Below, one piece after another: positions 1 to 7,761 of a stretch of DNA of 40,585 nucleotides (position 1 is the stretch's first letter; each line of letters begins with the position of its first letter). Both the position numbers and the translations under genes were made by a program. Source of the stretch: Acidobacteriaceae bacterium. GTDB taxonomy: Bacteria; Acidobacteriota; Terriglobia; Terriglobales; Acidobacteriaceae. The DNA lies in NCBI GenBank assembly GCA_003151435.1, contig PLXP01000134.1:6048-46632 (forward strand). The letters run 5' to 3'. The notes below the pieces were generated by a model. It saw only the letters and a list, made by a program, of their open reading frames with translations, was not told where the DNA came from and ran no database searches.

Positions 1-161
1 ACCGGCTCGCCCGTCGATGCGTTGACTACGCGCCCCGCAATGCGATAAGAGCCCGTTGCCTTGCGAGGCGTAGTTTGCGCCGGCGCCGCCAGCGACGCCA
101 GCGCAAGCAATGCCGCAATCGCGACGCGGCCTGCGCGTATGGGCGCACACGGTTGCATCAT
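1..161 (-). CDS. Partial secreted carboxypeptidase-regulatory-like protein (5' end only)
   Basis: Only the first 53 codons are in the window; the rest lies beyond position 1. The start ATG (161-159) overlaps the stop of the upstream gene as ATGA, and a second ATG follows immediately, so either could be used. The N-terminus has two basic residues, then a hydrophobic stretch (about residues 12-26) ending in APAQ, which reads as a Sec signal peptide. It is followed by RIAGRVVNASTGEPV, the opening strand pattern of a carboxypeptidase regulatory-like beta-sandwich domain. The same motif (VHGVVKNAATGEP) occurs in the upstream gene, so the two look like paralogues made in a translationally coupled pair. 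Function is unknown; such proteins are usually envelope or surface proteins in Acidobacteria. Confidence 0.75.
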   Translation of the reverse strand, partial: MMQPCAPIRAGRVAIAALLALASLAAPAQTTPRKATGSYRIAGRVVNASTGEP

Positions 162-2068
162 GGTCCCGGCACCTCCACCACAAGATCGGTGGTCGCTCCG
201 GGAGACAGCGTCACAGCTTGTCCCGGCAGCGCCGCCAGCACCTCCGGGTTGCGATACTCCAGATCCACCGGCGCCGCGAATGTGTACACCTGGTAGCTGC
301 CCGGCGTCAGGTTCCCTACCGTCAGGGAGGCGCCGGTTGTGGGCCTCAGCGTGAACGACGTCACGTCGGCGGTCGAGTCGAAATCGGGAACCACGTACAC
401 GGTGTAGTACGCCTCCTCACCGGCCACAGGGATCGACGCGGCGCCCGGCAACGAGAGCTTTAGGGTCGCGCAATCGTCGCGCAGTGTCAGCGACATGGGT
501 GCCGTTGCGCCGGACAGTCCCAGCGCCAGCGGCTCGCGCGCCAGGCTCGCTCCTGCGGCGGTGAAAGACGATTCGCACAACCCGCGTTGCGCAAGGTTGG
601 TATGAACCCAGTAGGAACCGGGCGCCATGAAGCTTGTCTCCAGAGGACCCGAGGTGGATCCTTGCGCAAACGTGCTCACCATGCCGTCCGTGATCCAGCC
701 CCCTGTCTGGCTCACAGTAACGAAGACTTCTTCTCTCTGCCCCGTGTTCGACGGTGATTGCCGTTCGGCGTTGTGCATCACGGAGACCTGAATCGGATTG
801 CCGTGCTGGGGCGATAGCGGAACACGGAGATTCGTGACCGCATGCCCCGCAACCGAAAAATCCACCTGGCCCAGCAGCGGCCCTGCCATCGCGTCATCTG
901 ATCCGGCATAGCGTCCATTGGCGAATCGAACCTTCATCTGCGTACTCACCGCGGTCAGCACGAGTGAGTAGGTGCCGTCGGGCAGCATCGCCTGCATGGT
1001 GCGCGCCGCCTGGTCGTATTGCGCGGTGTAAGGAAGCTGGCGACCCATGGCGTCCATCACTTGAGCCGTGAAGCTCATTCCAGCCCGGTCCGCCGCCGTA
1101 GCCTGGGCCGCGCCCGGCAGCACCGCAGCCGCCCTAACCATGTGAAACGGCTCAAGGGCCAGCGAAATGTTTGCCTGCGCCTGTTGCCCGCCCGACAGCT
1201 CAAGCTTTGCCGCCCCGGCCAGGTCGTGCGCCTCAGGATAAAACAAGGTTGCATAGCCGCTGCGGGCCACATTGCGATCGCTGCCGGCTTCAACCAGGTT
1301 CGTGGCTGGCTCGCTGTCCATCGCCGGCTCGGTGTAGATGGCGTACACCCCGTCGGCGAGCCCCGCGAAGCGGTAGATGCCTTCGCTGTTGGTTCGCGTG
1401 GCAGTGGCCGCCTGCCATACTGCCCTGCCTTGCTGCACCGCGCGCCTCAGCAGCATCACGCCGATTCCTTGTGCGGGGTCGCCCGTGGAAAGCTCAACCT
1501 GGCCGCGAATGGAGTTGCTGGGCGCCATTGTGAACACCAGGTCAGGCATCTCCGCAGCTACCCAAACGTTGTGCTCACTGATGGTTGACTCCGCCGCGCC
1601 TGCCTGTACGAATCCGGCGGGCATCGCAATTTCATCTCGAAACCCAGGCTTGATCACCTGAAACGCCTGCGGCCCGAGGGGTACGCGGGGAATCTCAAAT
1701 CGGCCGTCGCCGTCGGTCAGCGCCCCTGCGGAAGCGTCTCCTTCAATGCGCACAAGAGCTCGCGGCAGAGGCTCACCTGTGGCGGCATTCTTCACCACAC
1801 CATGCACCGTCGCCAGCGGCCCCGCTTTCGGCTGCGGGGCCGGCGGCTGTTGCGCGTCTTGCTGCTGTTGCTGCGCGGGGTCTGGCTGTTCGAGCGGTTC
1901 CTGCGCCGACGCATGAAAAGGACTTGCCACGGTCTGGGCCGCAATCAAAGCCGCGGCCAGCGCAAAAGCCTCAAGCCGGCCCCAACCGCGCAGCCACCGT
2001 CGGGGCCGAGGGGTCGCTTGGGGGCCAGATCGTCGGCCAGCGAGGCCTTGGATTGTTCGAGGGTCCAC
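158..2068 (-). CDS. Secreted carboxypeptidase-regulatory-like domain protein
   Basis: This is a 636-residue protein of unknown function. A basic N-terminal stretch (residues 1-30) precedes a hydrophobic segment (about 33-52) ending in ASAQ, a probable signal peptide. A Q/P-rich linker (about 56-82) leads into a carboxypeptidase regulatory-like fold at about 88-150 (HGVVKNAATGEPLPRALVRIEG). Further beta-rich repeats with the pattern 'NSEGIYRFAGLADGVY' and 'LTPGSYQVYTF' follow, typical of stacked prealbumin-like domains. The proposed GTG start at 2068 has no Shine-Dalgarno sequence. A CACAAT hexamer sits 5 nt upstream (2074-2079, minus strand), so translation could be leaderless. The stop overlaps the start of the downstream paralogue. 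A structural or binding role in the envelope is inference; no catalytic motif is visible. Confidence 0.8.
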   Translation of the reverse strand: MDPRTIQGLAGRRSGPQATPRPRRWLRGWGRLEAFALAAALIAAQTVASPFHASAQEPLEQPDPAQQQQQDAQQPPAPQPKAGPLATVHGVVKNAATGEPLPRALVRIEGDASAGALTDGDGRFEIPRVPLGPQAFQVIKPGFRDEIAMPAGFVQAGAAESTISEHNVWVAAEMPDLVFTMAPSNSIRGQVELSTGDPAQGIGVMLLRRAVQQGRAVWQAATATRTNSEGIYRFAGLADGVYAIYTEPAMDSEPATNLVEAGSDRNVARSGYATLFYPEAHDLAGAAKLELSGGQQAQANISLALEPFHMVRAAAVLPGAAQATAADRAGMSFTAQVMDAMGRQLPYTAQYDQAARTMQAMLPDGTYSLVLTAVSTQMKVRFANGRYAGSDDAMAGPLLGQVDFSVAGHAVTNLRVPLSPQHGNPIQVSVMHNAERQSPSNTGQREEVFVTVSQTGGWITDGMVSTFAQGSTSGPLETSFMAPGSYWVHTNLAQRGLCESSFTAAGASLAREPLALGLSGATAPMSLTLRDDCATLKLSLPGAASIPVAGEEAYYTVYVVPDFDSTADVTSFTLRPTTGASLTVGNLTPGSYQVYTFAAPVDLEYRNPEVLAALPGQAVTLSPGATTDLVVEVPGP

Positions 2069-2135
2069 TGTCTATTGTGACGGCTCGGGGCGGGGAAGGG
2101 AATCGGGCCGGCGAAGAAAATCGGCCCGGTGACCC

Positions 2136-4010
2136 TCAACTCCGTTCCAGATACCACGGGATATTGATGACCACAATGCGCCGGTTGCCGCGAAGCAGCA
2201 GAATCACCTTCAGCATGTCCGCACGGCGGTTGTGGAGCAGATTCTCCCACCAGTGAAGAACCACCAACTCGGGAACCAGAACGCAAACCTTGTGGAATTT
2301 GGAGGCGCGCTCCACTTCGAGAATGTAGTCGACCATCGGCTGCAAAACGTAGCGGTAGGGCGATTGCAGCGTTTCCAGCTTGGGTACACACTTACCGGCC
2401 GCGCGCAGAGGGGCGGCCACGTTTTTCTCCCAATCGGTACAGATGTCGTCGGTTTCCTCACTGGTTTGCACGTGCAGGCAGCGAATGTCGTTCGACATGG
2501 AGAGCGCAAACGACAGCGCCTTCTCGGTAATGCGGCTCCAGCGATCCACGGGGACAATCACGATTGGCTCCGTAACCTCCGCGGGCACGATGGGGCGATT
2601 GAGTGCGGTTTCCCGGGCCACCCGCTTGTAATGCCGATGCACCGCCCGCATCAGCACGATCATCAACGCCACCAGCAGCGCCGTGATCCACGCTCCTTCG
2701 ACGAACTTGGCCACCAGAACAACGATGGCTGTAATGCCCGTAGCCAATGCACCCAAGCCGTTCACGAAGATTTTGAACGGCGCCCTGCCCTTGCGCTTCC
2801 AGTGCATCACCATACCGGCCTGCGACAACGTGAAGGCCAGAAACGCACCGATGGCGTACAGGGGAATCAGACGGTCAGTGACGCCCCGGAAAACAACCAG
2901 CAGCACCGCGGTGAGCGCCACCAGCACGTAAATGCCCCATGAATAGAGCAGCCGCCGCCCGCGCAGCAGAAACACATGCGGCAGGTAGTTATTGATTGCG
3001 ATGGCGCGGGTGAGGCGCGGAAAATCGGCAAACGCTGTATTGGCTGAGAGTGCCAGCACCAGAAGTACCGACCCGATGGTGAGGTAATAGAACCAGCCAT
3101 GCCCCATCACGGCCCGCGTCAGCATGGAGAGCACGCTCTCGTAGCCCGGTCCATCGGGTGAAGTGGCGGCAACGCCATAGAAACGGCATAACCAGGCGAT
3201 CCCAAGCAGCAGAATTGCGAGAAGCACAATGATGATGGTCAGAGTGATCTTGGCGTTTTTGCGCGTGGGATCGCGGAAGGCCATCACGCCGTTGCTTACG
3301 GCCTCAACGCCGGTCATGGCCGTGCAGCCCGATGAAAAGACTTTCAGCATGAGCCACCAGCCGATGGCCGCGGAGGCTGTGGGGATGGCCGGAAGCGGCG
3401 TCATGGGGTGAGGGTGACCCGCCGCGTGGACCACGTCCCAGGCTCCCACGCCGATCACGATCAGCAGTGTTCCAGCGAACAGGTACGTGGGAATCATGAA
3501 TGCCAGTCCGGTGTCGTGGACCCCGCGCATGTTGATGATGGTGAGAAGGAACAATACTCCCAGGCAAAGTTGCAGGGTGTGCGGTTGCAGGCTTGGTACA
3601 GCAGAGATGAGCGCGCCCACTCCAGCCGAGATGCCCACGGCCGCGGTGAGAATGTAATCGATCATCAGCGCGGCAGCGGCCAGCAGACCAGCGTTCGCGC
3701 CTAGATTCTCAGTGGCGACGGTGTAAGAACCGCCGCCGTGGGGATACGCCTCGATGGTCTGCCGGTAGCTGAAAAAGACAATCGTCAGCAGCACCACGAT
3801 CGCTGCGCTCACGGGAACGATGTAGCGCACTCCGCCCAGTCCCAGCGGAATCAGCAACGTCAGTGCCGCTTCGGGGCCGTACGCGGCGGAGCTCAGCGCA
3901 TCCAGCCCAAAGATAGGGATGCCGGCGATGGGGCCGATGTGCTCGGCCCGTTCCTCGCTGGTGGCAAGCGGCCTGCCAAACAGGAAATTCAATACGCCAG
4001 ATGGTTGCAT
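2136..4010 (-). CDS. KimA-like APC-superfamily potassium transporter
   Basis: This is a 624-residue integral membrane protein with about twelve hydrophobic segments up to residue ~470 and a soluble C-terminal domain of ~150 residues. Several stretches match what I know of Bacillus subtilis KimA (YdaO): DALSSAAYG near residue 37, SYRQTIEAYPHGGGSY near 81-96, FSSGCTAMTGVEAVSN in the middle, and IPLYAIGAFLAFTLSQAGM. The C-terminal domain carries VIVPVDRWSRIT and LHNRRADMLKV, as in the regulatory tail of KimA, which binds c-di-AMP in Bacillus. KimA is a high-affinity proton/potassium symporter; many homologues are annotated only as amino acid permeases, so the substrate is inferred. The gene diverges from the GH2 gene across a 217-bp gap. 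I see no c-di-AMP (ydaO) riboswitch there and no clear ribosome binding site. Confidence 0.75.
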   Translation of the reverse strand: MQPSGVLNFLFGRPLATSEERAEHIGPIAGIPIFGLDALSSAAYGPEAALTLLIPLGLGGVRYIVPVSAAIVVLLTIVFFSYRQTIEAYPHGGGSYTVATENLGANAGLLAAAALMIDYILTAAVGISAGVGALISAVPSLQPHTLQLCLGVLFLLTIINMRGVHDTGLAFMIPTYLFAGTLLIVIGVGAWDVVHAAGHPHPMTPLPAIPTASAAIGWWLMLKVFSSGCTAMTGVEAVSNGVMAFRDPTRKNAKITLTIIIVLLAILLLGIAWLCRFYGVAATSPDGPGYESVLSMLTRAVMGHGWFYYLTIGSVLLVLALSANTAFADFPRLTRAIAINNYLPHVFLLRGRRLLYSWGIYVLVALTAVLLVVFRGVTDRLIPLYAIGAFLAFTLSQAGMVMHWKRKGRAPFKIFVNGLGALATGITAIVVLVAKFVEGAWITALLVALMIVLMRAVHRHYKRVARETALNRPIVPAEVTEPIVIVPVDRWSRITEKALSFALSMSNDIRCLHVQTSEETDDICTDWEKNVAAPLRAAGKCVPKLETLQSPYRYVLQPMVDYILEVERASKFHKVCVLVPELVVLHWWENLLHNRRADMLKVILLLRGNRRIVVINIPWYLERS

Positions 4011-4227
4011 GAGAGTTAGATGTCACACGGCGGTTGGAGTGAAGGGGAAATGCCGTCGAGGGAATTGTCTCACGCAAGCGCTGGGCGGCGGAGTTCTTTG
4101 CGGAGGTCGGTCAGCGGCGTTAGACTTGCCCCGTCCGTTAATTCTGACTGCTGTGCCGCCCTGGCGACCATTCCATCGCCCTGCCGCAGAGCGTGCACCC
4201 TTAGTCCGCACCATTTCCGGAGAGACC

Positions 4228-7200
4228 GTGAAATTTTCCGCTCTGTTCGTTCTTGCTTTTTCGCTTGTTGCATCTGCGCAGCAGTACACTCGTGGCATTG
4301 GCGTCTATCCCGGCGATCCAAAGGAGTACATGGGCCCGGCCCTGGCAGTCGACGCATCCACCTATCGCAACCTCGCCCTGCATCGGCCGGCGTATCAGTC
4401 CAGCGCCTACGATTACAACCTGACCGCGCAACTGGTCACCGACGGCATCAAGGACCAGGCCCTGCCGTACTGGATTGTTACCTCCACAAGCGATACGGGC
4501 GAGTTGGGTAAGAACCAGCGCGAAGTCTTTCTGGACGGCAATGTCACTTCATCGGTTGACGTATCCGGCGATCGCCCTTGGGTCGAGTTCGACCTTCAAG
4601 GCGGAGCCGCAGCTCCCGAAATCGACCATATCGATCTCTATCTGCGCAAGATTTATGGCCCTCCACCTGCAGGCGGCTGGACCATCGTCGTGTCGGGATC
4701 AGATGATCGTGTGAACTGGAAAGAAGTGGGGCGCGCCACAGGGGCCTCGTTCCCGCCAATGCGCGACTCCGGCCCAAGCTTTCTCGAGCCCGTTGCGTTT
4801 ACTGCGCCGGTGAGCTTCCACTCCTACCGCATCGAGTTCTCCGCATCCAGCGTCCGCACCTGGGGAGTCGCGGAGGTGGTGCTCTTCGACAAACGGCAGG
4901 AGGTGCGCGTCGCCGGTCCCGAGCACTTCTCCAGTGCGTGGATGAGCGCGGGCAGTGGCGAAGAATGGGTCTCCGTGGACCTGGGCGCGGTGTGCACTTT
5001 CGACCGTGTCGCGCTGGCTTGGATTCGGCGCCCCGCCGAGGGATCGATCCAGATCTCTGATGACAACACGCAGTGGCGAACGATTCAATCGCTGCCCGTT
5101 GGCAATACTTCCAATGACGATATTCGTCTGGCGCAACCTGCGCGTGGCCGCTACGTTCGCGTCCTGATGACCAAGCCAGCTGAAGCAGACGGCCGCTACA
5201 TCCTCAGCGAACTCGAGGTCTTCGGGCGCGGCGGCCCCGTTGCGATTTCGAAGCCCGCGGTCACTGCACATTCGGACGGCTCTGTGGAACTCGCAGCGGG
5301 CAAATGGCGTCTGCAGCGCGCCTCGCTCGTGCCCGCGAATGGCGAGCAGATTTCCGCCGCAGGCTTCGCAGACAAGGACTGGATGATCGCCACCGTGCCG
5401 GGGACGGTCCTCACCAGCTACCTGAACGACGGCGCCATCGCCGACCCCGACTTCGGTGACAACCAGTACGCAATCTCCGACTCCTTCTTCTGCGCCGACT
5501 TCTGGTATCGCGACGAATTTATTGCGCCCGCCGCATCGCACGCGCGGCAGCATTTCTGGCTCAACTTCGACGGCATCAACTGGAAGGCCGAGGTCTATCT
5601 CAACGGGAAGCAGGTGGGCCGCATTGACGGCGGCTACATGCGCGGACGGTTCGACGTCACCGCTCTCGTGCATCCCGGAGCCGCAAACGCGCTCGCCGTA
5701 CGCATCATCCGCACCGCCAACCCGGGAAGCACGAAGGACAAGGCTGGTAGGACTGTGAACGGCGGTGCTCTCGGCCGCGACAATCCCACTTACCACGCGT
5801 CTGCCGGATGGGACTGGATCTCCACCATTCGCGGCCGCGACACCGGCATCTGGAGCAACGTAACGCTCACCTCCACCGGTGCCGTTACCATCGAGAACCC
5901 GCTGGTGACCACGACGCTTCCGCTGCCCGACACCACGCGTGCCGACGTCAGCATTCAAGCCACGGTCCACAACCAGGAGACGCATCCCGTCTCCGGCACG
6001 TTGCGCGCGAGCTTCGGCGCCGTCACTGTCGAGTCGCAGGTTACGCTCGATCCCTCATCGACAAAGACCGTGGAATTTGCGCCCTCCACGCAGCCCGCGC
6101 TGCGCCTCACGACCCCGAAGCTCTGGTGGCCAGTTGGTTATGGCGAGCCCAATCTCTATCCCGTTTCCATGAGCTTTGCTGTCGACGGCAAGGTCTCCGA
6201 CGCAACTTCATTCCAAGCCGGCATCCGGCAGTTCACCTACTCTGAAGAAGGCGGCGTGCTGAAGATCTGGGTCAACGGCCGCCGATTCATTGCCCGCGGC
6301 GGCAACTGGGGCTTTCCCGAATCGATGCTGCGCTATCGTTCGCGCGAGTACGAGACCGCGCTGCGCTATCACCGCGACGAGCACTTCAACATGATCCGCA
6401 ACTGGGTGGGCCAGACCGGCGACGAGGCCTTCTACGAAGCCGCCGATCGCAACGGCGTGGTCGTGTGGCAGGACTTCTGGCTGGCCAATCCCTGGGACGG
6501 TCCCAACCCAGACGACAACGATCTCTTTCTTACCAACGCTCGCGACTACGTCCTCCGCATTCGCAACCACGCGTCGCTCGGCATCTTCTGCGGCCGCAAC
6601 GAGGGCTTCCCACCGCAGCCCGTCGACGACGGCCTGCGCAACCTTGTCGCCACGCTGGAGCCGGGCTCGCATTACATCTCCAGTTCAGCCGACGGGCCGG
6701 TCAGCGGCCATGGCCCCTATCGCGTCCAACCACTGAAGGCCTACTTCGCCAACGCGCCCGCCAAGCTTCACAGCGAGATGGGTTCACCCAACATTGTCGA
6801 CATGGAAAGCATGAAGCGCACCATGACAGCATCTGCCATGTGGCCGCAAGGCAGCCAATGGCCACTTCACGACTTCTATCCCAAAAACCCATTCAAGGAT
6901 GCCATCGATGAGGAGTACGGCGGCGCCGACAACCTGGCCGACTGGATGGCTCTCGCCCAGTTCGTCGACTACAACGCCTACCGCGGCATGTACGAGGGAC
7001 AAAGCAAAAATCGTCTCGGCCTCCTCATCTGGATGAGCCATCCCGCGTGGCCTTCGCTGTTATGGCAGACCTACGATTATTTCTTCGACACGGACGCCGG
7101 CTACTACGGCGCCAAAAAGGCCGCGGAGCCGCTGCACATCCAGTGGAACGCCGCTACCGACGCCGTCGAAGTGGTGAACTATAGCGCCGGCGATCAGCCC

Positions 7201-7713
7201 GGCCTCAGCGCGCATGCCGAAGTGTTGAACATCGACGGCTCTGTGAAGTGGGAGAAGACCGCGAGCCTCGACAGCCACGAAGACAGCACCGTCGCGCCCA
7301 TGCAGATGGAGTTTCCCGCGGGTCTCTCACGCACCCACTTCATTCGCCTCACGCTGTCGCGGGGCGGCAAAGCGCTCTCTTCCAACTTCTATCTTCACGG
7401 CGTCGCGGAAGAGGACTATCAGGGCATTCGCAGCCTGGCTCACGCGAAGGTGGAAGCAAAGACACACGTCACGCAGCATGGCGCCAAGTGGCAAATTACG
7501 ACGGAATTGCACAACGCTTCCGCTACGCCGGCGTTGATGGTGCGCGTGAAAGCAGTCCGCGAGAAATCGGGTGATCCCATTCTGCCCGCGCTCTACGACG
7601 ACAACTACATTGCGCTGATGCCCGGCGAAAGCAGGACCATTTCCATCGAGCTTGAAAACGCAGACACACGCGGCGAGCGTCCGCGCATCACGGTGGAGGG
7701 ATTCAACCTGTAG
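4228..7713 (+). CDS. Secreted GH2-family glycoside hydrolase with two discoidin-like domains
   Basis: The protein is 1161 residues from a GTG start at 4228, chosen because GGAGAG lies 6 nt upstream and a clean signal peptide follows (KFSALFVLAFSLVASAQ). Two F5/8 type C-like modules come first: about 45-215 (NLALHRPAYQSSA) and 225-335. A GH2 sugar-binding domain (about 355-560), an Ig-like domain (about 560-690) and a TIM barrel (about 690-960) follow. The barrel opens with the ARGGNWGFPESM motif seen in exo-beta-glucosaminidase/endo-mannosidase-type GH2 enzymes. Candidate catalytic residues are Glu792 (GRNEG, acid/base) and Glu850 (HSEMG, nucleophile). It should act outside the cytoplasm on beta-linked glucosamine or mannose glycans, with the discoidin modules binding polymer. 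The exact substrate cannot be read from sequence. It stands alone, divergent from the transporter. Confidence 0.85.
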   Translation: MKFSALFVLAFSLVASAQQYTRGIGVYPGDPKEYMGPALAVDASTYRNLALHRPAYQSSAYDYNLTAQLVTDGIKDQALPYWIVTSTSDTGELGKNQREVFLDGNVTSSVDVSGDRPWVEFDLQGGAAAPEIDHIDLYLRKIYGPPPAGGWTIVVSGSDDRVNWKEVGRATGASFPPMRDSGPSFLEPVAFTAPVSFHSYRIEFSASSVRTWGVAEVVLFDKRQEVRVAGPEHFSSAWMSAGSGEEWVSVDLGAVCTFDRVALAWIRRPAEGSIQISDDNTQWRTIQSLPVGNTSNDDIRLAQPARGRYVRVLMTKPAEADGRYILSELEVFGRGGPVAISKPAVTAHSDGSVELAAGKWRLQRASLVPANGEQISAAGFADKDWMIATVPGTVLTSYLNDGAIADPDFGDNQYAISDSFFCADFWYRDEFIAPAASHARQHFWLNFDGINWKAEVYLNGKQVGRIDGGYMRGRFDVTALVHPGAANALAVRIIRTANPGSTKDKAGRTVNGGALGRDNPTYHASAGWDWISTIRGRDTGIWSNVTLTSTGAVTIENPLVTTTLPLPDTTRADVSIQATVHNQETHPVSGTLRASFGAVTVESQVTLDPSSTKTVEFAPSTQPALRLTTPKLWWPVGYGEPNLYPVSMSFAVDGKVSDATSFQAGIRQFTYSEEGGVLKIWVNGRRFIARGGNWGFPESMLRYRSREYETALRYHRDEHFNMIRNWVGQTGDEAFYEAADRNGVVVWQDFWLANPWDGPNPDDNDLFLTNARDYVLRIRNHASLGIFCGRNEGFPPQPVDDGLRNLVATLEPGSHYISSSADGPVSGHGPYRVQPLKAYFANAPAKLHSEMGSPNIVDMESMKRTMTASAMWPQGSQWPLHDFYPKNPFKDAIDEEYGGADNLADWMALAQFVDYNAYRGMYEGQSKNRLGLLIWMSHPAWPSLLWQTYDYFFDTDAGYYGAKKAAEPLHIQWNAATDAVEVVNYSAGDQPGLSAHAEVLNIDGSVKWEKTASLDSHEDSTVAPMQMEFPAGLSRTHFIRLTLSRGGKALSSNFYLHGVAEEDYQGIRSLAHAKVEAKTHVTQHGAKWQITTELHNASATPALMVRVKAVREKSGDPILPALYDDNYIALMPGESRTISIELENADTRGERPRITVEGFNL

Positions 7714-7761
7714 TTACTCTTCAGGGGCGTTATTGAGAGGTTCATCGGGTGCGACGGACTC

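Noticed and set aside
4011..4227. c-di-AMP riboswitch upstream of the KimA-like gene
   Set aside because: I could not find the conserved ydaO-type sequence blocks on the minus strand of this gap.
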